Assembly (NCBI GenBank): GCA_964632435.1
Contig: CAZWEJ010000006.1
Location: 1-41,694, forward strand
DNA length: 41,694 nucleotides
Reading direction: 5' to 3'
From: CAZWEJ01 sp964632435
GTDB taxonomy: Bacteria; Patescibacteriota; Saccharimonadia; UBA4664; SCTI01
Shown here: positions 13,130 to 21,653 of the stretch, piece by piece
How positions within the stretch are numbered: position 1 is the first letter of the stretch
Layout of the letters: each line of letters opens with the position of its first letter
Notes under the pieces: model-generated
Told to the model about the DNA's origin: nothing
Seen by the model: the letters and a program-made list of their open reading frames with translations, nothing else
Databases searched by the model: none
Made by a program: the position numbers and the translations under genes

Positions 13130-14319
13130 AAGCCGTATGCCACCCGGAGTATTTGTTCGCGACTGAGGTTATCTGTCCCGCTAATGGTGTACCAGATACC
13201 GTGGTTCACCCAGCTGGCCTGGTTGTTATAGAGGAAGATGGTTAATCCCTGCCCCTGAACTGCCAGCATGTTATCGGCTTGCCGGCTAACGTAGTTCTCT
13301 CTCAGTGAGTTTGAGTCCCAGCTGGTCTTCTTTTGGGTAATAGTTAAGGGGTTCTGGCTACTTGGCGACTGGTATGTTAGCGTTACTTGACCGGGACCGA
13401 CTTGTGCGGCGCCATGTTGACGATAGCTTGAGGGTACATAAGTTGGAAGGCTTGCTTGTATTCCCGCTTCACTGGCGGCAGACTTGAACGCCATCTTTGG
13501 TGAATTCTGTAGCCATACGATGCCGGTAATTATCCCAATTGCTGCGATTGCTGCTGCTATTTGAGTAAAACTTGGTGATGATGAAGGTTTAGCTGTTGCG
13601 AGTACTTCCTTAAGTCCTTCAGATTTAGGCTCTATGTCCCCCTCAGTAGCCATCTTTTGCATAGCGTCAACTTGAGTAGCAACTTGATTCGGCAGTTGGT
13701 TAACGGCGGGAGTGGTATTTGCGACAGCTGGATTTTCCGGGAATCTCTTAACCTTAGGATGAGTCGTGGTTACTGTGGCTGCACTCTGCTCGGCAGGTTG
13801 AGGTGGCGTTACGCCAGCAGGTGACCCAAACGGAGCCGGTTGCGGAATAGGTTTCTGGATTTGAGCTGGTGCCGCTGTTGGTGCAGCAGGTGTTGAGGGC
13901 TTGGGAACAGCTGGCGCAGTTGCCGCCGGAGAAGGAGTGGGAACTGGCACTTCTGAGGGAGTCGGAGGCATGTCTACTGCGGCTGGAGGTGCTGGTTTTG
14001 TAGGTGCAACTGCTGGGGTTGGCTCGTTCGACTTTGCTCTAAGGTCGAGTACGGCTGGTGCTTTACTGCCAACCTGAATTCCATGTAACTGGTTTGCTGG
14101 CTTAGGTGTCACAATAGCACCTGGCTGAGTTTGATCGGTATTTGGTGCAGGTGATGTTTGGGCGCTAATGGTATTAATAGGCCCTGAATTTTGAGCAGGC
14201 TTCAAATCAGAGATCGCTCGTGGAGCTCCCTGGTCATTTAATTTTGTTCCGCAGTTACTGCAATATCTTTTATTGCCGATTATTACGAAACCAGTTTTGC
14301 CACAGCTAGGACATTGCAT
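13126..14319 (-). CDS. zinc-ribbon, single-pass membrane protein with long Pro/Ala-rich linker
   Basis: A 397-residue protein with four parts. Residues 1-30 form a CxxC...CxxC zinc ribbon (Cys3, Cys6, Cys20, Cys23). Residues about 35-240 are a very Pro/Ala/Thr-rich, probably disordered linker. A transmembrane helix follows near 252-271 (IAAAIAAIGIITGIVWL). The last 120 residues form a compact extracellular domain (ASLPTYVPSSYRQHG ... YTISGTDNLSREQILRVAYGL). This arrangement would put the zinc ribbon inside and the C-terminal domain outside. The last part resembles DUF4367-type domains of anti-sigma-factor-like or sporulation-related proteins, but this is uncertain. It is the first of two coupled genes upstream of gltX. 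Confidence 0.75.
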   Translation of the reverse strand: MQCPSCGKTGFVIIGNKRYCSNCGTKLNDQGAPRAISDLKPAQNSGPINTISAQTSPAPNTDQTQPGAIVTPKPANQLHGIQVGSKAPAVLDLRAKSNEPTPAVAPTKPAPPAAVDMPPTPSEVPVPTPSPAATAPAVPKPSTPAAPTAAPAQIQKPIPQPAPFGSPAGVTPPQPAEQSAATVTTTHPKVKRFPENPAVANTTPAVNQLPNQVATQVDAMQKMATEGDIEPKSEGLKEVLATAKPSSSPSFTQIAAAIAAIGIITGIVWLQNSPKMAFKSAASEAGIQASLPTYVPSSYRQHGAAQVGPGQVTLTYQSPSSQNPLTITQKKTSWDSNSLRENYVSRQADNMLAVQGQGLTIFLYNNQASWVNHGIWYTISGTDNLSREQILRVAYGL

Positions 14320-14396
14320 TAATACATGATCCGCCTTATAGCGCTTATGTTACATGAAACCAGGCTGTTTGAAAAGGCATAACTAGTATAAATACC

Positions 14397-15260
14397 CTAT
14401 TTTTTGCTTCTGTAGACATGCCACATAAATCTTGGAATTGAAGACTGCCTTTTTATCCTTGAGGGCTGAAGAGATAGTCTCCAGAGCCACTCCATACCAA
14501 TGCGCTGGACCCATCTTGGAGCTTTTTTGAATACGCCTCCGAATTCGTCGTAGTCAAACGTCCCGCCTTCTCCAATAAAGAACCCATGCTTAACCTGGCC
14601 AATAATTTTGGCGATTACTTTTTCTTGAAGCGGGAAACCCATTCCAACAAATATAATGTCCGGCTTTTTCTTCTTGATGTCTTCTACCAATTCTTCTTCG
14701 ACAGGCTCATCGTTTAGAACTTGTTCGAGCTCGGCTCCGCTCAATGCTCCCAGACTTCCTGGATGAGAGCCCGCTATTTTGAGCTTTGGGAAGCGGCTGA
14801 GAATATGTTTTTCGGTCGCAGTTATATCGGAATCAACCGGGCTGCCTATTAAGTAAACGCTAATACCCTCTTTTTCACATGCCTCAAGCAGTCGCAGAGT
14901 AAATACCGTTCCACCGAATTTTTCAGGGATAGGATTCTTTATTGCTCTAGGGTTGAAGATGATCGAAAAAGCTAGCCCAATTGCTCTAAATAGGCCAGGC
15001 TTGCCGTTGTAAAGGTAGCTGGCTGCCCACTGGGTTGAAACCCCTTCAGGGACAGATAGGGTTGATTCATTAAGCAGAGATTTTATTTGCGGGTCATTGG
15101 CGGCTCGGTCAAGAAGCTCAACATATACTTTTACCATGTAAGCAGGTGGTTTTTTATCTTCAATATGATCAATGACGTATTCAATTGCCTCATCGAGAGT
15201 GAGGCGATCGATGTGGCAACCTAAAATGTTGTATTTAGGGAACTTACTTTGATAAGACAT
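14397..15260 (-). CDS. WecG/TagA/CpsF family glycosyltransferase (GT26)
   Basis: A protein of about 287 residues with the WecG/TagA pattern: an early ILGCHIDRLTLDEAIEYV, FVGMGFPLQEKVI (the LG-PxQE-type motif), then GTFDYDEFGG and APRWVQRIGMEWLWRLSLQP near the end. Family members add N-acetylmannosamine or its uronic acid to lipid-linked precursors of teichoic acids or enterobacterial common antigen. I chose the ATG at 15260, which gives a 17-base overlap with the upstream gene; a TTG 30 bases earlier is less likely. The enzyme is the last gene of the mreB operon. It suggests that the operon makes a lipid-linked wall glycan. Confidence 0.9.
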   Translation of the reverse strand: MSYQSKFPKYNILGCHIDRLTLDEAIEYVIDHIEDKKPPAYMVKVYVELLDRAANDPQIKSLLNESTLSVPEGVSTQWAASYLYNGKPGLFRAIGLAFSIIFNPRAIKNPIPEKFGGTVFTLRLLEACEKEGISVYLIGSPVDSDITATEKHILSRFPKLKIAGSHPGSLGALSGAELEQVLNDEPVEEELVEDIKKKKPDIIFVGMGFPLQEKVIAKIIGQVKHGFFIGEGGTFDYDEFGGVFKKAPRWVQRIGMEWLWRLSLQPSRIKRQSSIPRFMWHVYRSKK

Positions 15261-16362
15261 GTTTTTGGTGCTCTTTATGTAATTGGTCAATAGTACTCAT
15301 AACCTTGCTCTCAAATATATCGGTACTAAATTCTTTGGCTCTTGATTCAAGAGCTGACGTATCAAACTTAGCATTATTGAATTTCTCAATAGCATTTTTG
15401 AGTGAGTCTTTATCGATTTGATCAAAAAAGATACCGGTCTTGCCGTCAACAACGGTTTCGCTCACTCCGCCGGCTCCATAAGCTATGACAGGAGTTCCGC
15501 TGGCCATCGCTTCTAGAGGTGTAATACCGAAATCCTCCAAGCCTGGGAAAATGAAAGCCTTAGCTCTTGAAAGAATTTCGCGTCTCTTTTCGTCGGAAAC
15601 CCTGCCAAGAAACTCAATTGTTGGCCCAGCAAGCTTCTCTAATCTCTGCCGATCGGGACCATCACCTGCAATTAGTAGTCTCTCTCCTAATTCGTTGCAG
15701 GCTTCAATAGCGACATCAATCCGCTTATATGTAGCAAGCGAGCCCACACTTACAAAATAATCCTCTTTGCTAGACGAAGGCTTGAATTTTGATATGTCTG
15801 CGCCTGGATAAATTACCGGTTGAGGATTGGTACGGTAGAATTTTAGGATTCTGTCGGAAACGCTTTGGGATATCGGAACCCAGTAGTCGACTCGAGACGA
15901 ACTCAAGAAGTCCCAAACCCGTATGCGCGAAGTGAGAAGGTGAATGGCGGCTCTTCGTATAGGGCCGACGTGCTGCTCCTCAATGTATTGGGGCCAATAA
16001 TCCCAGATCATCCTGGTGGGGCTATAGCAGTAGCAAATGTGAGTTGTTTCTGGCTTTGTAATGACCGACTTCACCCATGCACTTGAGCAGGAAATAACTA
16101 AGTCATAATCACTGAGGTCTAGTTGCTCAATGGCTGTCGGGATGAGCGGGAGTAAGTATCTTGAACGCTTTTTTAGCCACTTAGGCATCTTTTGGAGGAA
16201 AGAAGTTTTGACGATGCGTTTATCAAGCTCGGGGTACAGCTCCGGATTGTGTATGAGAGTAAAGATATCTGCTTGCGGGTATAGTTCAGCAAGCTCAAGA
16301 AGTACGGCCTCTCCCCCACCGCGCTTTGTGTTGAGCCAGTCAATCAATAGGGCGGTCTTCAT
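15244..16362 (-). CDS. family 4 glycosyltransferase (WbaZ-like mannosyltransferase type)
   Basis: A 372-residue GT-B enzyme. The N-terminal domain starts with LLIDWLNTKRGGGE and contains DYDLVISCSSAW and CYCYSPTRMIWDYWPQYIEE, typical of the WbaZ-type GT4 group. The C-terminal domain has the donor-binding pattern FVSVGSLATYKRIDVAI, LLIAGDGPD and EDFGITPLEAMASG, the E-x7-E motif of retaining GT4 enzymes. The start overlaps the stop of the O-antigen-ligase-like gene by four bases (ATGA). It probably adds a sugar to the lipid-linked glycan made by this operon; the donor cannot be read from the sequence. Confidence 0.92.
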   Translation of the reverse strand: MKTALLIDWLNTKRGGGEAVLLELAELYPQADIFTLIHNPELYPELDKRIVKTSFLQKMPKWLKKRSRYLLPLIPTAIEQLDLSDYDLVISCSSAWVKSVITKPETTHICYCYSPTRMIWDYWPQYIEEQHVGPIRRAAIHLLTSRIRVWDFLSSSRVDYWVPISQSVSDRILKFYRTNPQPVIYPGADISKFKPSSSKEDYFVSVGSLATYKRIDVAIEACNELGERLLIAGDGPDRQRLEKLAGPTIEFLGRVSDEKRREILSRAKAFIFPGLEDFGITPLEAMASGTPVIAYGAGGVSETVVDGKTGIFFDQIDKDSLKNAIEKFNNAKFDTSALESRAKEFSTDIFESKVMSTIDQLHKEHQKHVLSK

Positions 16363-17639
16363 TTCGCCACCACTTTTGAATTTTTGGCGTACAGCCCCGC
16401 GCCAAGCGATGCCCCGGCTATGGTCCAGAATGTAAGCGCCGTTGAGCTATCCGCCCATCCGTGCAGGAAGAAGTTAACCGTCCCAACCCCCACCATGGCT
16501 CCAATAAGCGCTGGGGCGATTATGATTTTACTGTTCACTTTCCAAAGCTGTAGAGCCAGCATTATTTGGATGGCAATAAATAACAGCATCCCAATTACTC
16601 CAACCTCAACGCCAAGCTGCAGGTACCAGCTTTCTGGTACAAAAACTTTATCAGAATAGAACGAAGAAGGGCCTGCGGTGCCGAGGCCTTCGCCCCAGGG
16701 ATGTGACTGAATTTTTTCAATTGATTGCTGTAGTGCAACCTGATGAAGGTCTGTTGAACCCTTACCATTTGTATTCTCAATAGACTGGTGAAAAACGTAG
16801 TATTCAAGATCCCCCTTAGGGGCTAAATATATGACTAACTCAATTAGCACTGCAGCTGAAATAACGGCGGCCAGAAGTAAAGGCAGTCGGAGGTTCTTTT
16901 TCAGGCTGAGAATTGCTGTTATCAGTAAGCCAACTAAGGCCCCAATAAGAGCGCTCCTTGAATATGTGTTCCATACGACAATTAATCCCGATGCAATAAA
17001 AAATGGTTGCCACCACCTAAAATTCTTAAACATAAAACCCATTGCGAGACAAATTGGCAAAATTAAAAATGCTCCAAGCTGGTTGGCCCCACCTATTGTT
17101 GATGATATTCTGATTGCTTCAATAGCTGGGTCTACTAATGTAAATGGCGCTAGGGTCTCTGGGCCATAGCCAAAGTTAGAAAGAAAATCCTTTGGCAACA
17201 AGTATGCTTGGAGCAAACCAAAACCAATAACCACGGAAGAAGCAACCATAAAGGTTTTAACCGCATTGTGCTTAAACTTCATAGTAGAGACTAAATATGC
17301 TGCCACAAAAACCATTAGCATCGCGATATTTGTTTTGAACCCTACTAGCGCGGGTAGTAACGGTGGCGAGGTGATAAGGGTTATCACTATCGAAAGCAAC
17401 ATGTATGCTCCGATAAGGTAAATAAGAGGGTTTTTAAGGCGGGTCCTTAAATCTGGTTTTCTAACAATTGCTACCAGCAGTATTGCTGTAATAATCGCAA
17501 TAACTATCTCTTTCCAGGCTTGGAACAGCATTTGGTAACCAAAAATATCTCCAGCCCATATAGTCAATAAGGCGTGAAATGGCATGATCGCAACTATTGC
17601 CAACAAACCCCAACGGACGAGTTTTAATGAAGAGATCAT
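16359..17639 (-). CDS. O-antigen ligase / Wzy-like membrane polymerase
   Basis: A 426-residue polytopic protein with about eleven to twelve helices. A large extracellular loop lies in the second half (about 275-335) and contains HPWGEGLGTAGP and ESWYLQLGVEVGVIG. These are the signature regions of the WaaL/Wzy_C superfamily, which moves lipid-linked glycans onto an acceptor or polymerises repeat units. In a cell without lipopolysaccharide the acceptor would be wall or lipid. Its start overlaps the mreB stop by four bases, and the downstream GT4 start overlaps its own stop by four, so all are one mRNA. Confidence 0.88.
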   Translation of the reverse strand: MISSLKLVRWGLLAIVAIMPFHALLTIWAGDIFGYQMLFQAWKEIVIAIITAILLVAIVRKPDLRTRLKNPLIYLIGAYMLLSIVITLITSPPLLPALVGFKTNIAMLMVFVAAYLVSTMKFKHNAVKTFMVASSVVIGFGLLQAYLLPKDFLSNFGYGPETLAPFTLVDPAIEAIRISSTIGGANQLGAFLILPICLAMGFMFKNFRWWQPFFIASGLIVVWNTYSRSALIGALVGLLITAILSLKKNLRLPLLLAAVISAAVLIELVIYLAPKGDLEYYVFHQSIENTNGKGSTDLHQVALQQSIEKIQSHPWGEGLGTAGPSSFYSDKVFVPESWYLQLGVEVGVIGMLLFIAIQIMLALQLWKVNSKIIIAPALIGAMVGVGTVNFFLHGWADSSTALTFWTIAGASLGAGLYAKNSKVVAK

Positions 17640-18643
17640 TTTAACCCTGCCAGGCTCCTCTTATACTCATCGAGGTTGTTGAGAGCTATGCCCGCTCCTT
17701 TGGCTACACAAAGTTGAGGCTCGTCGGCAATAATGCATGGCACCCCAGTAATGTTAGTAAGCAGCTTATCTAAATTCTTGAGCTGAGATGCGCCTCCTGT
17801 AAGCATCATTCCCCGATCAATGATATCGCTAGAAAGTTCTGGGGGCGTTTGCTCGAGGACGGCTTTGATCGCAAGTATTATCTTCTCGAGCTCGTCTGCC
17901 ATAGATTTAGTGACCTCATTAGAAGAAATGCTCACAGTTTTTGGGAGGCCTGCCACCACATCGCGCCCACGGATCTCCTCGGTTTTGTCCTTCTTCAGAG
18001 TTAGGGCACTGCCAAGCTCAATTTTGATCTGCTCGGCCGTCTGAGCTCCAACGGCTAGCCCGTGGTTTCGTCGAATTCCTTCAGCTATGGCAGCATCAAT
18101 TTTGTTGCCCCCGACCCTTATTGAATGTTGAGCAACAACTCCACCCAATGAGAGAATCGCAATCTCGGTGGTCCCGCCACCGATATTTACAACCATGTTA
18201 CCCGCTGCCGAAGCAATTGGCACACCGGCGCCCAAAGCTGCAGCCACAGGTTCTCGAATAATGTAGGCGGCTCTAGCTCCAGCAGCCAGAGTGGCGTCAA
18301 CGACGGCTCGTCTCTCGGTTGAAGTTGCCCCTGCCGGAACGCTGATCATAATGTCGGGTCGGGTCAATCTAAAACCACCCAATACCTTCCCGATGTAGTG
18401 TTTGATCATTGCCTGGGTGATTCTAAAATCGGCAATAACCCCGTCTTTCAACGGGTGCGATGCCTTGATTGAGTCTGGAGTTCTTCCGAGCATCTCTTTC
18501 GCGTCTGCGCCAATGGCCATTACGCTATTATCTGCCGTGCTAATAGCTACAACGCTGGGCTCATTGATGACGATGCCTCTTTTGGGGTCGTAAACCAGGA
18601 CGTTGGAAGTTCCAAGATCTATAGCGAGTTTTGTTCCAAACAT
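17636..18643 (-). CDS. mreB: rod-shape protein MreB
   Basis: A 335-residue actin-like ATPase. Phosphate 1 motif AIDLGTSN (6-13), the MreB-typical SVPAGATSTERRAV, IIREPVAAALGAG, the phosphate 2 motif VVNIGGGTTEIAI, a late LTGGASQL (adenosine) and AKGAGIALNN are all present and in order. The frame opens further upstream, but I start at the ATG at 18643 (MFGTKLAID), because family members start there and a perfect TATAAT lies nine bases upstream, which excludes longer forms. MreB filaments organise wall synthesis. It heads an operon with a glycan polymerase and two glycosyltransferases. No mreC/mreD follows. Confidence 0.95.
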   Translation of the reverse strand: MFGTKLAIDLGTSNVLVYDPKRGIVINEPSVVAISTADNSVMAIGADAKEMLGRTPDSIKASHPLKDGVIADFRITQAMIKHYIGKVLGGFRLTRPDIMISVPAGATSTERRAVVDATLAAGARAAYIIREPVAAALGAGVPIASAAGNMVVNIGGGTTEIAILSLGGVVAQHSIRVGGNKIDAAIAEGIRRNHGLAVGAQTAEQIKIELGSALTLKKDKTEEIRGRDVVAGLPKTVSISSNEVTKSMADELEKIILAIKAVLEQTPPELSSDIIDRGMMLTGGASQLKNLDKLLTNITGVPCIIADEPQLCVAKGAGIALNNLDEYKRSLAGLK

Positions 18644-18652
18644 AACTGTCAT

Positions 18653-18658
18653 ATTATA
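18653..18658 (-). promoter_or_regulatory. -10 box of the mreB operon
   Basis: A perfect TATAAT on the minus strand, nine bases before the ATG at 18643. No convincing -35 box is visible. The leader would be about three bases. Confidence 0.6.
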
Positions 18659-18725
18659 ACGTGGCACCAGGTTCTTAGCTACCAAATATCGGCTTTAAAG
18701 ACTGGAATAGTGGCTCAATCTGCCG

Positions 18726-18731
18726 TATAGT
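18726..18731 (+). promoter_or_regulatory. -10 box of the PEGA protein gene
   Basis: TATAGT, ten bases before the ATG at 18742. I see no good -35 box. It diverges from the mreB promoter about 70 bases away. Confidence 0.4.
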
Positions 18732-18741
18732 TAATTCGGTT

Positions 18742-20169
18742 ATGAAGCGTATAGAAAAATTCAAACGCTTATCTAAAAAGCGGCGGCAAGAGATATTACG
18801 AAAAGGGCTGATTGTTGCGGGATATATTTTTGCAACTTGCTTTGTCGTTTTCGGGACAATAATCTTGATAGGATACGGAAGCGGCTACTCTTACGATTTT
18901 AAAAATGGTCGTTTGGTTCATCGTGGGCTGCTAATTCTCGAGTCTAAGCCCAGCGGTGCCACTGTTAAACTGGGCAACAGACAACTCAATGAGAAAACTC
19001 CTTATCGTAGATCTTTTGAGGAAGGGAGTTACGAGATAACCCTTACAAAAGATGAGTATAGGACATGGAACAAAACCCTTGATGTAATCCCATCTCGAGT
19101 AAATCTGGCCCAATACGTCATACTCCTTCCTCAGCGTTTTCAGGTTGAGCCGGTAATTACATACCCCTCGGTTAGCCAATCAGTTGCGAGTAGAGACCGA
19201 CGCCGAATTGCCTACAACGTTCCTTCAGGTTCTTCGCCAGGCATTTATGTAATGGACACTGGAAGTCGAAATCAAAAAAAGGTATATTCTTTGGCCACCC
19301 CCGCTGAAGGACAGCCGGGAGAGATTATCGAAATAGCCCAGTGGTCGGATGATGCATCCAAGCTGTTAGTCAGGCAAACCATCGGCGATAAGCTAAACTA
19401 TCTCATTGTTTCTAACAATAGTGATCCCGTTATCAACCTAACTCAGGATCTCAATACCCCATTTACAGATCTTCGTTTCAGCTTGTCTAGCTGGAGGACA
19501 CTTTACTGGAATACACCAGAAGGTTTGAGAAAAGTTGATTTCGGCGATAAGACCGTTTCTGCTCCTTTGACTGGGCCTGTGGGTGGATATAATTTTGCTG
19601 GAGATCGCATTATTTATGTTGACGCATCAGACCCTAAAAAATCCCTATGGCTCATAGATAGTGGTGGCAGGAAAAAGAAACTTGTCGACTCAATGCCGTT
19701 AAGCAACTCGTATGCAATTGACTACTCGACATACATCAACGTACCCCAAATAGTGGTTTCTGCGACCGATAGCAATCAGACAGTATTGATTTCTGATGCA
19801 TTTGATAAGCCCAGCAAGAAACTAATTGCCGGTTTTGTTGGTAGCCCATTATTCAACGGCGATGGTCGCTTTGTGGTTATTAGGGGCGTCGATAACAGTG
19901 GAACATTCGACCTAGAACTTAACCGTCTGTATCAATTCTCGGCTCCAAATAATAAGATCACCGGAGTGACATGGTTCGATAACTATCACCTTCAATATAA
20001 TCGCGATGGCCAATCAGTCATTTCGGAATTCGACGGCAACTACGCTAACGTTATTACTCGTGGAGACGCTTTGCCCCCATCAAACACTCAAGATGGAGAC
20101 TACCTATTCTCTACCTCGCAAACTTCAACTGGCACAACTCTTATTAAAGCCCTTAAATTAAAGCTTTAG
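18742..20169 (+). CDS. membrane-anchored PEGA-domain protein with beta-propeller-like region
   Basis: A 475-residue protein: a very basic N-terminus (1-28), one transmembrane helix (about 29-50), then a PEGA domain (about 65-135: LILESKPSGATVKLGNRQL ... PYRRSFEEGSYEITLTKDEY). The last 330 residues have recurring strands such as RRIAYNVPSGSSPGIYVMD, AQWSDDASKLLVR, IIYVDASDPKKSLWLID and GDGRFVVIRG, like TolB/WD40-type propeller blades. PEGA domains are small beta modules of surface proteins. The protein would display the propeller outside the cell, perhaps as a binding or scaffold protein; no enzyme motif is visible. The 3' end overlaps the convergent sortase gene by four bases. Confidence 0.82.
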   Translation: MKRIEKFKRLSKKRRQEILRKGLIVAGYIFATCFVVFGTIILIGYGSGYSYDFKNGRLVHRGLLILESKPSGATVKLGNRQLNEKTPYRRSFEEGSYEITLTKDEYRTWNKTLDVIPSRVNLAQYVILLPQRFQVEPVITYPSVSQSVASRDRRRIAYNVPSGSSPGIYVMDTGSRNQKKVYSLATPAEGQPGEIIEIAQWSDDASKLLVRQTIGDKLNYLIVSNNSDPVINLTQDLNTPFTDLRFSLSSWRTLYWNTPEGLRKVDFGDKTVSAPLTGPVGGYNFAGDRIIYVDASDPKKSLWLIDSGGRKKKLVDSMPLSNSYAIDYSTYINVPQIVVSATDSNQTVLISDAFDKPSKKLIAGFVGSPLFNGDGRFVVIRGVDNSGTFDLELNRLYQFSAPNNKITGVTWFDNYHLQYNRDGQSVISEFDGNYANVITRGDALPPSNTQDGDYLFSTSQTSTGTTLIKALKLKL

Positions 20170-21179
20170 TTAACGACTCCTTGCCACCACTCAGATATTC
20201 GTTCTGGAATACTCTTATCCTGACCGGGTAGCTTCTCAAAGCTGGTAGTTTTCTGCTGACCAGGTGTAACAATCTGCGGAGCAGGGCTGATCTGTTTTGA
20301 CTTGATTATCAGCCTCTTCCAGCTTGTACCAGGAGGAGTACATGTAATCAGGGTCATTTCTGGAGTTGAACCTTGACTGAGGACGCTGAGATCAGTGGGC
20401 TCAACGACCTTGGTTTCTGTTACCTCGTATACATATTGCTTAGAGTTGTAATTAACTGTAAATGTATCACCTACTACTAATTTGTCTAATAGAACGAAGA
20501 CGAACTTATAGTTCCCGGGCTCCCACCAGTCGTTAGAAGAGTGACCAAAAATAACTGCATTTCCCGGCTCTCCAGGGAGCGCGGTATTGTCATAATGGAC
20601 AACTCCACTCTCAAGATCTTTCTGAATCGCAGCTTCGGCGTTACTTTTCGCAAATACGATTGGGGCGCTGACATTTATCTTTGGGATGGTCAGAATTGGC
20701 TCTGGGCCGACCTGAACCACATTGGCTGCGGGTGCAGGGGTCTCATTTTGCTGAGAAAAATAGTTCATTTGGCTGAGCAAAACAGGAGCTTTAAAGCCGA
20801 CGTATAGTAGAGCAAATAACGCAATTCCGGCTAGCACCGGTTTAATATTTTTATGAATGCGGTATCTATGTTTAAGGCCGTGTGGTCTAGGGAGATTATC
20901 GAGGCCAGGAACTCTGCCGTGGCCACTTATTTGTAATGTCGACTCAGCAGCAGGGCTACTTGGTTCAACTACCCCGACTAGGTCTTCTTTTTTGGGAGAG
21001 CCTTGGTATTGGTCTGGTATCTCGGCAATACGTTTTCGGGCATGATCAGCCGCCTCAGGGTTATTATCCCGAGGCTCGAAGCGATTGATGTTGAATCTAG
21101 CTGTGTTTGACTGACTCATTCCCTTGAACCATTTATTAAAGGCTGATTTTATGATAATCTTTTTAAGTTCTGGATCCAA
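20166..21179 (-). CDS. sortase (class D/E-like transpeptidase)
   Basis: A 337-residue sortase with the catalytic triad His213 (FGHSSN), Cys280 (TLITCTPPG) and Arg289 (SWKRLII). Residues about 113-133 form a transmembrane helix, preceded by a long polar cytoplasmic region of about 110 residues, much longer than usual for sortases. The TLxTC and the CTPPGTS...R spacing fit class D or E. The frame starts at TTG (21179), but the ATG at 21119 (MSQSNTARF) is a possible start. The enzyme would cut LPxTG-type signals and attach the protein to the wall; the only LPETG protein here is at 4130-4315. It is unlinked to that gene, so it is probably a housekeeping sortase. Confidence 0.92.
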   Translation of the reverse strand: MDPELKKIIIKSAFNKWFKGMSQSNTARFNINRFEPRDNNPEAADHARKRIAEIPDQYQGSPKKEDLVGVVEPSSPAAESTLQISGHGRVPGLDNLPRPHGLKHRYRIHKNIKPVLAGIALFALLYVGFKAPVLLSQMNYFSQQNETPAPAANVVQVGPEPILTIPKINVSAPIVFAKSNAEAAIQKDLESGVVHYDNTALPGEPGNAVIFGHSSNDWWEPGNYKFVFVLLDKLVVGDTFTVNYNSKQYVYEVTETKVVEPTDLSVLSQGSTPEMTLITCTPPGTSWKRLIIKSKQISPAPQIVTPGQQKTTSFEKLPGQDKSIPERISEWWQGVVN

Positions 21180-21234
21180 CCTTAACAGGGTTAGAATGTA
21201 TAACTATAACATAAAATTATAGAAAATTGAATAT

Positions 21235-21321
21235 GCCGCTGTGGTGGAATTGGTAGACACGCGGGACTCAAAATCCCGTGCTAGCAATAGCGTGTCGGTT
21301 CGAGCCCGACCAGCGGTACCA
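21235..21321 (+). tRNA. tRNA-Leu (anticodon CAA)
   Basis: An 87-base cloverleaf with an encoded CCA end. The acceptor GCCGCTG pairs with CAGCGGT (the first pair is G-T), the D arm contains GGTAGACACG, the anticodon stem CGGGA/TCCCG encloses loop CTCAAAA with anticodon CAA, a long variable arm typical of type II tRNAs follows, and GGTTCGAGCC gives the T loop. A-73 is the discriminator, as expected for Leu. Confidence 0.97.
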
Positions 21322-21346
21322 TTTAGATACGTAGCTATTATATAAG

Positions 21347-21375
21347 AAAAGAGCCCTTAAGCTTCAGGACTCTTT
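21347..21375 (-). terminator. terminator of the transglutaminase-like / 83-residue operon
   Basis: On the minus strand, AAAGAG (from 21375) pairs with CTCTTT (to 21348), with three more pairs above a mismatch. A short T-rich tail follows. It lies just after the stop of the 83-residue gene. Confidence 0.6.
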
Positions 21376-21393
21376 CCTGTTGCCTAGGGGCTG

Positions 21394-21645
21394 CTAATGG
21401 CGGTAATCCGCCTTGAATTTCGGGATATCGCCATCCCTTAGGATTGACCCACTGCCGCGGGATGAGGCGGAGGGCTTAGCTTTTTCGGCTTTCCTTGGGG
21501 CGGGGGCTGCTCTTCGCTTAGCGAGGGTCTCAAGCCCTCCTGCAAGCTCTGGGTTCTTGACAGCGACGGTAAAAACATCGTCACCCGTCGCTTCAGCGAT
21601 CTCTTCGAGCTTTTTTGCTTTTTGCTCCTTATTGAGTCTAGGCAC
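21394..21645 (-). CDS. 83-residue basic protein, function unknown
   Basis: A small protein with a helical, Lys/Glu-rich N-terminus (RLNKEQKAKKLEEIAEATG), a middle with Pro/Ala/Lys (about 45-62) and a short C-terminus with SRGSGSILRDGDIPKFKADY. The start is GTG, four to five bases after a strong AGGAGG. An ATG two bases earlier opens a competing 69-residue frame with unnatural composition (Pro/Ser-rich), and its Shine-Dalgarno spacing is too short. The gene begins eight bases after the transglutaminase-like gene and ends in a terminator, so the two are co-transcribed. I know no family. It could be a partner or substrate of the upstream enzyme, which is an inference from order only. Confidence 0.65.
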   Translation of the reverse strand: MPRLNKEQKAKKLEEIAEATGDDVFTVAVKNPELAGGLETLAKRRAAPAPRKAEKAKPSASSRGSGSILRDGDIPKFKADYRH

Positions 21646-21653
21646 ATCTCCTC

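Noticed and set aside
21438..21647. 69-residue minus-strand frame starting with ATG two bases before the GTG of the 83-residue gene
   Set aside because: It is Pro/Ser/Lys-rich and lacks a domain-like pattern, and its Shine-Dalgarno spacing is too short. The GTG frame looks like a real protein.
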